Assembly (NCBI GenBank): GCA_026391695.1
Contig: JAPLDP010000039.1
Span: 1-58,827 of the forward strand
DNA: 58,827 bases
Source of the DNA: Bacteroidota bacterium
GTDB lineage: Bacteria; Bacteroidota; Bacteroidia; Bacteroidales; JAGONC01
Direction: 5' to 3'
Position numbers and translations under genes: made by a program. Shown in pieces: positions 15,806 through 23,899 of this stretch. The number at the start of each line of letters is the position of its first letter. Within the stretch, counting starts at the first letter, position 1. The notes below the pieces were generated by a model. It ran no database searches and was not told the origin of the DNA. It was given only the letters and a program-made list of their open reading frames with translations.

Positions 15806-18400
15806 ATGATGAGCAGGATAAGCAGAATACCTAAAATGCCGGGCTTGATAGTTTGTTTTATGATTGCGGTGCTCTTCTCTTACGCACAGGGTGTTGCCAC
15901 AGGGACTATAACAGATATGAAAACCGGTCAGCCTGTCCCCGGGGTGTCGGTGCATCTTAAGTCCGGTGGAACAGCTACTGCCACTGATATTGAAGGGAGA
16001 TTCAGCATAACGGTTCCCATTGGTCGGCAAGTTCTGGTCCTTTCATTCATCGGGTATAAACCTGTTGAAATTCTCCTGAATCTTAAAGACAATGAAACAA
16101 AAGAGTTGGGTGAAATTGGCATCGCCGCGGATATCATTGAGCTGAAAGGCGTAAACATCATCTCTTCCTTTGCTCAGGAGAGGAAAACACCTATTGCCAT
16201 GTCAACAATAAAAGCGATGATGATTGAGAAAGAGCTGGGTAATCAGGATTATCCGGCCATCATGAAAATGATGCCTGGTATTTATGTGACGCGTGAGGGA
16301 GGAGGTACAGGTGATGACCGTCTGTCTGTCAGGGGTTTCCAGCAGGAAAATGTGGCTCTCCTGCTGAATGGCGTACCTGTGGGTAGTGTAGAAAATGGCC
16401 TCGTCTATTGGTCTAACTGGACGGGTCTTGCCGATGCCACGCAAACCATACAGGTTCAGAAAGGCCTCGGCGCTTCGAACGTGGCATTGAACTCGGTAGG
16501 AGGTACCATTAATATCATCACCAAAACAACTGAAAGTGAAAAGGGAGGAGCACTTAAAGTGTCATTTACCGACTATGGAAATTATAAGGCCATGTTAAGC
16601 TTGTCGACCGGAAGGCTGAATGGGGGTTATGCGGTTACTTTTCTCGGCACACGAATCAAAGGCCCCGGCTATGTGGATGCAACGTATGTGGATGCATGGT
16701 CATATTTTCTTTCTGTCAGCAAGGAATTCGGCAGGAACCATAAATTGGTTTTTACCGGTATGGGATCTCCGGAACGGCATGGTCAGAATGTTTATAAAAT
16801 GTCAGTGGAAGAATATAATAAATACGGAAACAAATTTAACTACGATTGGGGGAGCTATAACGGTAAAATCAATAATCTCACCGAGAATTTTTATCATAAA
16901 CCGCAATTGAACCTGAATCACTATTGGAACATATCCGACCGTTCGTTCCTGGCGACGTCGGTCTATTTTTCATATGGCACTGGTGGGGGAAAATGGTCGG
17001 AAAGCTTCTATAGTCCATCCATATTCACTTTCCGGAATCCCTCTAACCAGGTTGACTGGGATGCAGTGTACCAGGAGAATGTCACAAATCAGGATTCCAC
17101 CAAGTTGGCTAATGGTCAATATGTAACCGGATATTCCAAATATATTCAGACTCATTTCCTTGCCGATCATTACTGGGCAGGATTATTATCGACTTACAAG
17201 CATGATTTTGGCAGCCGGTTCAACCTGATGACCGGAATCCATGTCAGGCATTTCAAATCACGGCTGTATGAAAAAGTACAGGATCTTCTCGGAGGGCAGT
17301 ATTGGATAGAGGATTATGCATGGGCTGTGGATGGCGTTGCCGATAGAAATGAGATCAAGACCATTGGTGATGTGATCAAGCTGGACAATGGCGCCATTAT
17401 CAGTTATGCCGGTGCATTTGGGCAATTGGAATATTCCGGTGATGTTATATCTGCGTTTATCGCCGGCACTATTTCCAATACTTGGTACCAGCGCGAAGAC
17501 AGGTATAACTATATATCCAACATCAAAAGCGAGCAAGTGACTCGCGGCGGCTTTGATGTCAAAACCGGAATAAATTATAATATTAACTCGTCACACCGTG
17601 TTTTCCTGAATACCGGCTATTATTCAAAAGAACCCTATTTCAAGTTCATTTTCGTCAACTTTTCCAACACGGTTGCGCAGAATATTAAAAATGAAAAGAT
17701 AACTGCTATTGAAATGGGTTATGGATATCATGGAAAGAATGTCACTCTCGGTATTAATGGCTACTATACTTACTGGAAGGACAAATCCCTGTTGTCGAAT
17801 GAGAACATCCCCTTGTCCGACAGCACTATGACAAGAGCTATGATCAGGGGACTGGATGCATTGCACAAGGGTATTGAATTGGAGTTGAGTACCCGGCCAT
17901 TCAGGTTCCTGGATGCCGGAGCTACGCTATCTCTCGGCAACTGGAAATGGAAGAACAATGTCATTGCAGAGCTTTATAATGAAGATGATGTACTCATTGA
18001 CACCACCGAAGTATACGCTGACGGGCTTTATGTTGGTGGTGCTCCCCAGACTCAGTTAGGCATATTTGCCGGTATCGGAATAACCCCTGATCTGAACCTG
18101 AAAATAAATTGGCTCTATTATAACCGGTTATGGGCCGACTTTGATCCTGCCCTTCGCAATAACCCTGATGATCACCGGCAGCCATATCGTCTTCCGCGAT
18201 ATTCTGTCGTTGACATCCTGCTAAATTATCATTTTACAATTGGAAAGCAGGATGCCTCTTTCGAAGCAGGATGCTACAATGTTCTCGGAAAAGAATATAT
18301 TCTGAGGGGTGAAGATGGCCCAAACCACGATGAAGCCGGTTTCAGAGGATTCTGGTCGTTTGGAAGGACGTTTAATTTCGGTATGAGGGTCGAATTTTAA
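15806..18400 (+). CDS. TonB-dependent receptor under FMN riboswitch, putative flavin importer
   Basis: About 864 residues. A signal peptide (region PGLIVCFMIAVLFSYAQG) is followed by a CarboxypepD_reg-like domain (~28-105; TGQPVPGVSVHL, LVLSFIGYKPVEI). The TonB plug (~110-230) contains MPGIYVTREGG, LSVRGFQQENV, LLLNGVPVG and VGGTINIITK. A large beta-barrel ends in NFGMRVEF. The frame opens with TTG at 15803 before two ATGs; 15806 is used. Control by an FMN riboswitch strongly suggests uptake of riboflavin or a related flavin across the outer membrane; that substrate is inference. No inner-membrane flavin transporter is adjacent. Confidence 0.85.
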   Translation: MMSRISRIPKMPGLIVCFMIAVLFSYAQGVATGTITDMKTGQPVPGVSVHLKSGGTATATDIEGRFSITVPIGRQVLVLSFIGYKPVEILLNLKDNETKELGEIGIAADIIELKGVNIISSFAQERKTPIAMSTIKAMMIEKELGNQDYPAIMKMMPGIYVTREGGGTGDDRLSVRGFQQENVALLLNGVPVGSVENGLVYWSNWTGLADATQTIQVQKGLGASNVALNSVGGTINIITKTTESEKGGALKVSFTDYGNYKAMLSLSTGRLNGGYAVTFLGTRIKGPGYVDATYVDAWSYFLSVSKEFGRNHKLVFTGMGSPERHGQNVYKMSVEEYNKYGNKFNYDWGSYNGKINNLTENFYHKPQLNLNHYWNISDRSFLATSVYFSYGTGGGKWSESFYSPSIFTFRNPSNQVDWDAVYQENVTNQDSTKLANGQYVTGYSKYIQTHFLADHYWAGLLSTYKHDFGSRFNLMTGIHVRHFKSRLYEKVQDLLGGQYWIEDYAWAVDGVADRNEIKTIGDVIKLDNGAIISYAGAFGQLEYSGDVISAFIAGTISNTWYQREDRYNYISNIKSEQVTRGGFDVKTGINYNINSSHRVFLNTGYYSKEPYFKFIFVNFSNTVAQNIKNEKITAIEMGYGYHGKNVTLGINGYYTYWKDKSLLSNENIPLSDSTMTRAMIRGLDALHKGIELELSTRPFRFLDAGATLSLGNWKWKNNVIAELYNEDDVLIDTTEVYADGLYVGGAPQTQLGIFAGIGITPDLNLKINWLYYNRLWADFDPALRNNPDDHRQPYRLPRYSVVDILLNYHFTIGKQDASFEAGCYNVLGKEYILRGEDGPNHDEAGFRGFWSFGRTFNFGMRVEF

Positions 18401-18473
18401 TCGGAGGTTTGTCATGCCGGTTTTTATATCCCTGTAAATTTGCTGGAACAGTTACTCCTGTATAAAAGATACC

Positions 18474-18481
18474 TATCTTTG
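18474..18481 (+). promoter_or_regulatory. -7 box of the CotH-family gene
   Basis: TATCTTTG matches TAnnTTTG immediately before the start codon at 18486, implying a very short or absent leader and transcription independent of the riboswitch operon. Confidence 0.35.
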
Positions 18482-18485
18482 CCGG

Positions 18486-20783
18486 ATGCAATACAGTTAC
18501 CAGCATATAGCCAGGTTATCCGGTTCCCTTCTTTTTCTGACATTCTTGTTATCGGTTATTATCTGCCAGGCGCAGCCTCATTTTCCTGATTCAACTGAAA
18601 TATACAGGGATAATGTTGTTCCCCGCATTGATATTCTGATTCATCCTGATTCACTGGCCATCATTTATGAAGATCTTGAGAACGATCATGAATTTCCTGC
18701 CACTTTTATCTTTAACAATGGAATGTTGTACGATACAGTTGATCAGATCGGCTTCAGGTTGCGCGGTAACACATCACGCTATGCCAAAAAGAAATCTTTC
18801 AAGGTTTCCTTTAATACTTATCACCAGGGTCGGAAGTTTCAGGGGTTGGAAAAAATGAACCTGAACAGTGAACATAATGATCCTTCCATCATCCGCGCAA
18901 AACTGTGCTGGAATATCTTACGGAAAATGGAGATAGCCTCACCCAATGCCAATCATGTGGAAGTTTACATTAATGGCAACTATTACGGACTATATATTAG
19001 TGTGGAAAATGTCGATGAAACGTTTGTCGGGTCACGTTTTGGCAATAATGACGGAAACCTATACAAATGCCTGTGGCCTGCTGACCTGACATGGCTTGGG
19101 GATAACCCGGATGACTATAAATTTGTTATTGATGGCAGGAGGGCTTATGAACTGTCGATAAATAAAGAGGAAGACGATTACACCGACCTGCGGGATTTCA
19201 TCAAAGTACTTCATTTTACATCTGACGAAGAGTTTGAATGTGCTATTGAAGAGATTTTTAATGTGTATGATTACCTGAAGATTATGGTCTTCGAAATACT
19301 CAGCGGCCACTGGGATGATTATATATACAATAAGAATAACTTTTACCTGTATCATAATACAGCTACCGGAAAGTTCGAGTTTATCCCGTATGATCTGGAC
19401 AACACTTTTGGTATCGACTGGTTTAACATTGACTGGGGCACCCGGAGTATTTACGAATGGGGCCCTGCAGAATCCCGTCCATTATTCGACAGGATAATGG
19501 CTGTGCAGAAATTCCGTGATCAGTTTTCCTTTTATATGTCACAAACTCTTCAGCATATCTGGAATCCTATTGTGTTTTATCCTGAAATAGATCAGATACG
19601 CCAATTAATTTCACCTTATGTGATAGATGATCCCTACTATCCACAGGATTATGGTTATACATATTCTGATTTTTTAAACTCCTATAACCAGCCATTAGGC
19701 GGCCATGTCAAATATGGTTTGAAACCCTATATTCTTACACGCTTTAACACAGCTTCAGGGCAGGTGATCCAGAACAATATAATTCCTGTTATCAAATATA
19801 TCCGGCATAACGGGCCCAGTGTCTACCAGTATGTTCTTTTTCGTGCATTTGCCGAAGATGATGGTGATGGCCTGAGTGTAAATGCCCGATATACTGTTGA
19901 TGAAGGTATATACCAGATTCTGCAACTTTTTGATGATGGTCAGCATTTTGACGGTGGCGCTGGCGACAGGATCTATGGTAACTACCTGGAGGGTTTCAGT
20001 GAGCCAACCCAGATCCGCTTTCAAATACAGGCAACAGATCTGACAGGAAAAACAAACCTGCTGCCTTGTGAACCAGTTCTCATAGATATTGCAACTTACC
20101 AGCCGCCCCTGCTTTATATCAATGAATTCATGGCCAACAATGATTCAACGATTGCCGATGAGTCGGGGGAATTTGAAGATTGGTTGGAAATTTATAACGG
20201 CGACACCGAATCTCTGTGGCTTGGTGATAAATACATGAGCGACAGCCTTGAAAATCCTTTAATGTGGCCGATGCCTGAGATATTCCTTGATCCAGGTGCA
20301 TTTATTCTCATCTGGGCAGATAATTCCCCTGAAGAGGGATTATTTCATACGAAATTCAAACTCAACAAGGCAGGGGAGGAGATCACCATTTTTGATGCAC
20401 CTTCACTCGGTTCTCCCATTATTGACAGGATAACATACGGCCCTCAGGAATCCGATATTTCTTATGGCCGCGAAATCGACGGCAGTGCAGTGTGGAAATC
20501 TTTTAGCCTGCCAACACCGGGCTATTCCAATACATCCAATGGTATCAATGATCTGCCAGGCCATGGAACCACACTGAAGGTCTATCCGAATCCATGTACG
20601 ACAGGGAAGCTGTATTTTGATACACCTGTCAGTATTTGCCTATATGACCTTTACGGCAGGTTGGTTCTGGAGAGCAAAAAAATAAAACAACTAGACCTAA
20701 GTTCCTTCAGGCCTGGTATTTATATCTTAATGACCGAAGAAGGTCAGTTTGCAAAGATTATCTTGCCGGTTTCGGGTTTCTGA
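18486..20783 (+). CDS. CotH-kinase family protein with lamin-tail domain and T9SS signal
   Basis: A 765-residue secreted protein with a signal peptide ending near ICQAQP (~30). The CotH domain (~45-400) has IGFRLRGNTSRYAKKKSFKV, GLEKMNLNSEHNDPS, YGLYISVENVDE and FIPYDLDNTFG; the Asp-rich last motif fits the metal site. A ~110-residue Ig-like part follows, then a lamin-tail domain (~538-660; INEFMANNDSTIADESGEFE, DWLEIYN). A T9SS sorting domain closes it (VYPNPCTTGKLYF, ~697-765). CotH proteins are atypical secreted kinases known from spore coats; the substrate here is unknown. The last 40 nt overlap the convergent amylase gene. Confidence 0.85.
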   Translation: MQYSYQHIARLSGSLLFLTFLLSVIICQAQPHFPDSTEIYRDNVVPRIDILIHPDSLAIIYEDLENDHEFPATFIFNNGMLYDTVDQIGFRLRGNTSRYAKKKSFKVSFNTYHQGRKFQGLEKMNLNSEHNDPSIIRAKLCWNILRKMEIASPNANHVEVYINGNYYGLYISVENVDETFVGSRFGNNDGNLYKCLWPADLTWLGDNPDDYKFVIDGRRAYELSINKEEDDYTDLRDFIKVLHFTSDEEFECAIEEIFNVYDYLKIMVFEILSGHWDDYIYNKNNFYLYHNTATGKFEFIPYDLDNTFGIDWFNIDWGTRSIYEWGPAESRPLFDRIMAVQKFRDQFSFYMSQTLQHIWNPIVFYPEIDQIRQLISPYVIDDPYYPQDYGYTYSDFLNSYNQPLGGHVKYGLKPYILTRFNTASGQVIQNNIIPVIKYIRHNGPSVYQYVLFRAFAEDDGDGLSVNARYTVDEGIYQILQLFDDGQHFDGGAGDRIYGNYLEGFSEPTQIRFQIQATDLTGKTNLLPCEPVLIDIATYQPPLLYINEFMANNDSTIADESGEFEDWLEIYNGDTESLWLGDKYMSDSLENPLMWPMPEIFLDPGAFILIWADNSPEEGLFHTKFKLNKAGEEITIFDAPSLGSPIIDRITYGPQESDISYGREIDGSAVWKSFSLPTPGYSNTSNGINDLPGHGTTLKVYPNPCTTGKLYFDTPVSICLYDLYGRLVLESKKIKQLDLSSFRPGIYILMTEEGQFAKIILPVSGF

Positions 20784-23722
20784 TTGACGATCAGCCGGTA
20801 GAAGTACACACCGGCATCTACTTTCCCGTCATCATCCTTTCTTCCGTCCCAATATATGATCTGACTTCCGGTGATGGCGTTTTCATTCAATAGCAGTCTG
20901 ACCCTTCTTCCCATCAAATCATATATTTCCAATCTAACATTGGCCATTCCTTCGATCTTTATCTCAAAATTCACACCGCCTGCAGTGGGATTTGGAAATA
21001 TAGTCAGCAGTCGGCAGTCGGCAGTGCATGATAGATGATTTTCGTTGTCAATACCGGTATTTAAATCCGGTTTAGCAAGCTTGATATCTGTATAAAGCCT
21101 GTATTCGCCGTGTTGCAGAGTTATAGGACTTTGTACATCGGTCACCGTGATCGAATCCCTTGTGAAATATTCATACCAGGTGCCTGTATGCTGAAAATTG
21201 GGATCTGCTGATCCATCTGTCAGGCCAAAGTTGCCCAGGATGGTAAGTGACATTGGCACATCGGTGATGTTTATCCGTTTCATGGCACCCGACAGGGAAA
21301 GTGTAAAATTGGAGCTTTCAAATACTTTTTGCTCTTTTTTTAAAGCTATAAGTGTGGCAAAAACATCATGCAGATATTTTCTTCGCCACTCACCATAGTA
21401 ATCCCATCGCACTGGTTTTAGTCCAAGCCGTCCATTATAATCTATCGAATAATCATAGCCAAGCTCTCCAAACTGCCACATCATTTTAGGACCCGGTATG
21501 GTAAAGAAAAACAGTGCGTCCAGTTCGGTTCTCTGCAGTGCAGTGGCTGTATCTTTAATTTGGTATTCACCTGATGAGTTACCCCAGGTGATATTTTTAT
21601 ACATCATCCGTTCTTCATCATGGCTCTCCATATACACCACGGCATGTGGTTCATTCCATCCTCTTGCCTTATAGGATGCCCATGAAAAGTCGGAGTTATT
21701 CATCCAGCCCATTGATGACTGTGTATAAGGACCATTTTCATTACCCCAAAGCAGCATACCGTAATTGGCAAGGATTTTTTCCTCGTCATTATCGGCAAAA
21801 TGTTCCAGGATGACAAAAGCATCAGATTTCGCCTGCCATATGGAATCGGCAATACGTTTTAGTATTGTTATCCGTGACGTATCCAAATGACCCCACTCTG
21901 CAGTGTTTCCAAGCGTGTTTTTCTGGGTAAAACCCTTTGACAGGTCAAACCTGAATCCATCGGCATGATATTCGTTGAGCCAGAATTTCACTACTCGGTC
22001 AACAAACCGTCTGGTGTCGACACTTTCATGGTTCATATCATACCCTACATTATAATCATGCTTTGGTATAGGATTAAACCATGGACTGTTGGCTGTGGGC
22101 CGGTTATTTTGTTTGTCCCAATACAGCATGACCATTGGTGACTGCCCGAAGGAATGGTTCAGTACAATGTCGAAAATGACGGCAATGCCCTTTGAGTGAC
22201 AAATGTCGATGAGATCTTTTAGTTTATCCTTGGGTCCGTAATACTTATCTACAGCAAAATAATAGGAGGGATTATATCCCCAGCTGATATTGCCTTCGAA
22301 CTCCATCACAGGCATCAGTTCAATGGCATTAACACCAAGTGTTTTCAGATAGTTAAGCGTATCGATGATGGCCTGAAAGGTATGATTGGTGGTGAAGTCC
22401 CTGACCAGGAGTTCATAGATCACCAGGTCAATGATGTGTGGAGAGGTAAAACCTGTGGTTTCCCACTGGTAGGGTTGCAGTGCTGTCTGGAAAACTGTTG
22501 CAATGCCTTGTGTCTTACCTTCAGGATAGGAAATGAGACCGGGATATATATCTGCTGTTATGTACTTGTCATTCCAGGGATCGCTGACTTTCTCTGCATA
22601 GGGATCCCCAATCATTAACTCTCCATCGACAAAATACTGAAAAATATATTCTTTTGAAGGAACCAGGTGGTTTAAGCGGATCCAGTAACGTGAGCTGTCG
22701 GGAGTTTTATACATATAATTAAATGTATCAACTTCCCAGTCACTGAAGTCGCCGACAGCAAAAACATAATCCTTATAAGGAGCATACAGGCAAAGGATGA
22801 CGGTGCTGTCATCGACATAATTTATTCCCTCAGTGATACCTGCGGGCAAAGAGTTGATGATGGCAGGCTGCCTTACAAAATAATAGAAGGAGTCCGCCAC
22901 AAAGCCAGTGTCGTTCGAAGCCATGACCTTTACATAGTATTTACCATAGTTGTCTGCGAACAGTGAGTCGGTGATGGTATTGCCCGCCACTTTTTTTAAA
23001 AGATTATCATTGACGTAAAGAGCCATAGAATCAGCGCCTATGGCAGTGGCCTGGACCGGAATAGTGTCGAATGGAACAGCGATGATAGCATATTTATCGG
23101 GAATCACAATTGAAACGTTCAATCCCGGTTCATAAACGTTTACAAAGATATCGCCTCCTGTTTCTGTTTTACCTTCGAGCCACTGTCCTCCGACCTGTGC
23201 TGCGCTGCGGAAAACAAAGGCCATTTGGAGTATTTTCTCGCCGCCTGGCACGTCATAATAAGCCTGAACTGACGGCGTAATGTTTAGCTGATATAGGTTT
23301 GGGGTAATACGTGTCATAAGGCATTTGGGAATATTTACACCCCAGTCTGCCTGAACATACTTCCAGTCGGTGGAGGAGGTGCTCTGATCGGTGATGACGC
23401 CTGTATGGGCATAAACATCACCGGTATATCCTTCCAGGCCGCCACTGCCCTGTGTAGCGTCGAAGGTGATGATGACAGCGTCGCTGACTGTGGGGAAGGC
23501 AGGCTCAGATATCACCACCTGAGCGCCGGACATGAATGACAGTGTCATAAATAACATGAAAGATACCAGGTACCAGGAACCAGGTCGCAGGTATCCCGAC
23601 TTTGTATGGATTTCGCTCAGCTTCGCCTCGCTCAACCTGCAACCTGCAACCTGCAACCTGTAACCTCTTTTCATTAATATCCCGGATGATATGTTTAATA
23701 GAATCTTTTTCATCTGTTTCAT
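20744..23722 (-). CDS. T9SS-secreted GH13 alpha-amylase family protein
   Basis: A 992-residue protein. E-set/CBM-like domains occupy ~70-400 (YKDYVFAVGDFSDWEVDTFN is a glycogen-debranching-type E-set). A GH13 barrel follows at ~425-830 with all catalytic regions: DIVLNH (~515), GFRFDLSKG (~587, nucleophile Asp), VILEHF (~638, acid Glu) and ESHDEER (~702). The T9SS type A domain starts at TIFPNPTAGG (~908). It should hydrolyse starch outside the cell. The N-terminus is odd: residues ~19-50, encoded by a heptamer inverted array, separate an initial MKQMKKILLNISSG from the hydrophobic MLFMTLSFMSGAQ. Another array at 21002-21029 sits just before the sorting domain. The gene end overlaps CotH by 40 nt. 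Confidence 0.88.
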   Translation of the reverse strand: MKQMKKILLNISSGILMKRGYRLQVAGCRLSEAKLSEIHTKSGYLRPGSWYLVSFMLFMTLSFMSGAQVVISEPAFPTVSDAVIITFDATQGSGGLEGYTGDVYAHTGVITDQSTSSTDWKYVQADWGVNIPKCLMTRITPNLYQLNITPSVQAYYDVPGGEKILQMAFVFRSAAQVGGQWLEGKTETGGDIFVNVYEPGLNVSIVIPDKYAIIAVPFDTIPVQATAIGADSMALYVNDNLLKKVAGNTITDSLFADNYGKYYVKVMASNDTGFVADSFYYFVRQPAIINSLPAGITEGINYVDDSTVILCLYAPYKDYVFAVGDFSDWEVDTFNYMYKTPDSSRYWIRLNHLVPSKEYIFQYFVDGELMIGDPYAEKVSDPWNDKYITADIYPGLISYPEGKTQGIATVFQTALQPYQWETTGFTSPHIIDLVIYELLVRDFTTNHTFQAIIDTLNYLKTLGVNAIELMPVMEFEGNISWGYNPSYYFAVDKYYGPKDKLKDLIDICHSKGIAVIFDIVLNHSFGQSPMVMLYWDKQNNRPTANSPWFNPIPKHDYNVGYDMNHESVDTRRFVDRVVKFWLNEYHADGFRFDLSKGFTQKNTLGNTAEWGHLDTSRITILKRIADSIWQAKSDAFVILEHFADNDEEKILANYGMLLWGNENGPYTQSSMGWMNNSDFSWASYKARGWNEPHAVVYMESHDEERMMYKNITWGNSSGEYQIKDTATALQRTELDALFFFTIPGPKMMWQFGELGYDYSIDYNGRLGLKPVRWDYYGEWRRKYLHDVFATLIALKKEQKVFESSNFTLSLSGAMKRINITDVPMSLTILGNFGLTDGSADPNFQHTGTWYEYFTRDSITVTDVQSPITLQHGEYRLYTDIKLAKPDLNTGIDNENHLSCTADCRLLTIFPNPTAGGVNFEIKIEGMANVRLEIYDLMGRRVRLLLNENAITGSQIIYWDGRKDDDGKVDAGVYFYRLIVNQKPETGKIIFAN
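21002..21029. repeat. Heptamer array (AGTCGGC word) inside the amylase gene
   Basis: Four 7-nt words (AGTCAGC, AGTCGGC, AGTCGGC, AGTGCAT) lie in frame in the linker between the amylase and its sorting domain, encoding CTADCRLLT. The word equals that of the element at 58411-58496. Only one arm is evident here. Confidence 0.7.
23564..23667. repeat. Heptamer inverted array inside the amylase signal-peptide region
   Basis: One arm, 23564-23592, is made of ACCAGGT/ACCAGGA words; the other, 23632-23667, of CAACCTG words. The arms are complementary at the ACCTG positions with the same 7-nt period, and the core is ~39 nt. On the coding strand it reads in frame without stops and adds roughly 33 residues to the N-terminus. 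Confidence 0.8.
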
Positions 23723-23754
23723 TTATCAAATTGAAAATCTAATGGAATCAGGTG

Positions 23755-23762
23755 CAAATTTA
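23755..23762 (-). promoter_or_regulatory. -7 box upstream of the amylase gene
   Basis: TAAATTTG on the minus strand matches TAnnTTTG, 32 nt before the first start codon. It supports translation starting upstream of the repeat-encoded insert, at MKQMKKILLN or MKKILLN. Confidence 0.35.
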
Positions 23763-23899
23763 ACATTATTCATGGAATCCGGTCTACCATAATGGCGTCC
23801 CTAACGGGACTATGGATATTATTTATGGTTGGTGGGAGGGGAGGTTCTGTCCGGAAAATGATTATATTTACATGATATCTCATTTAGCTATAAGAAATA

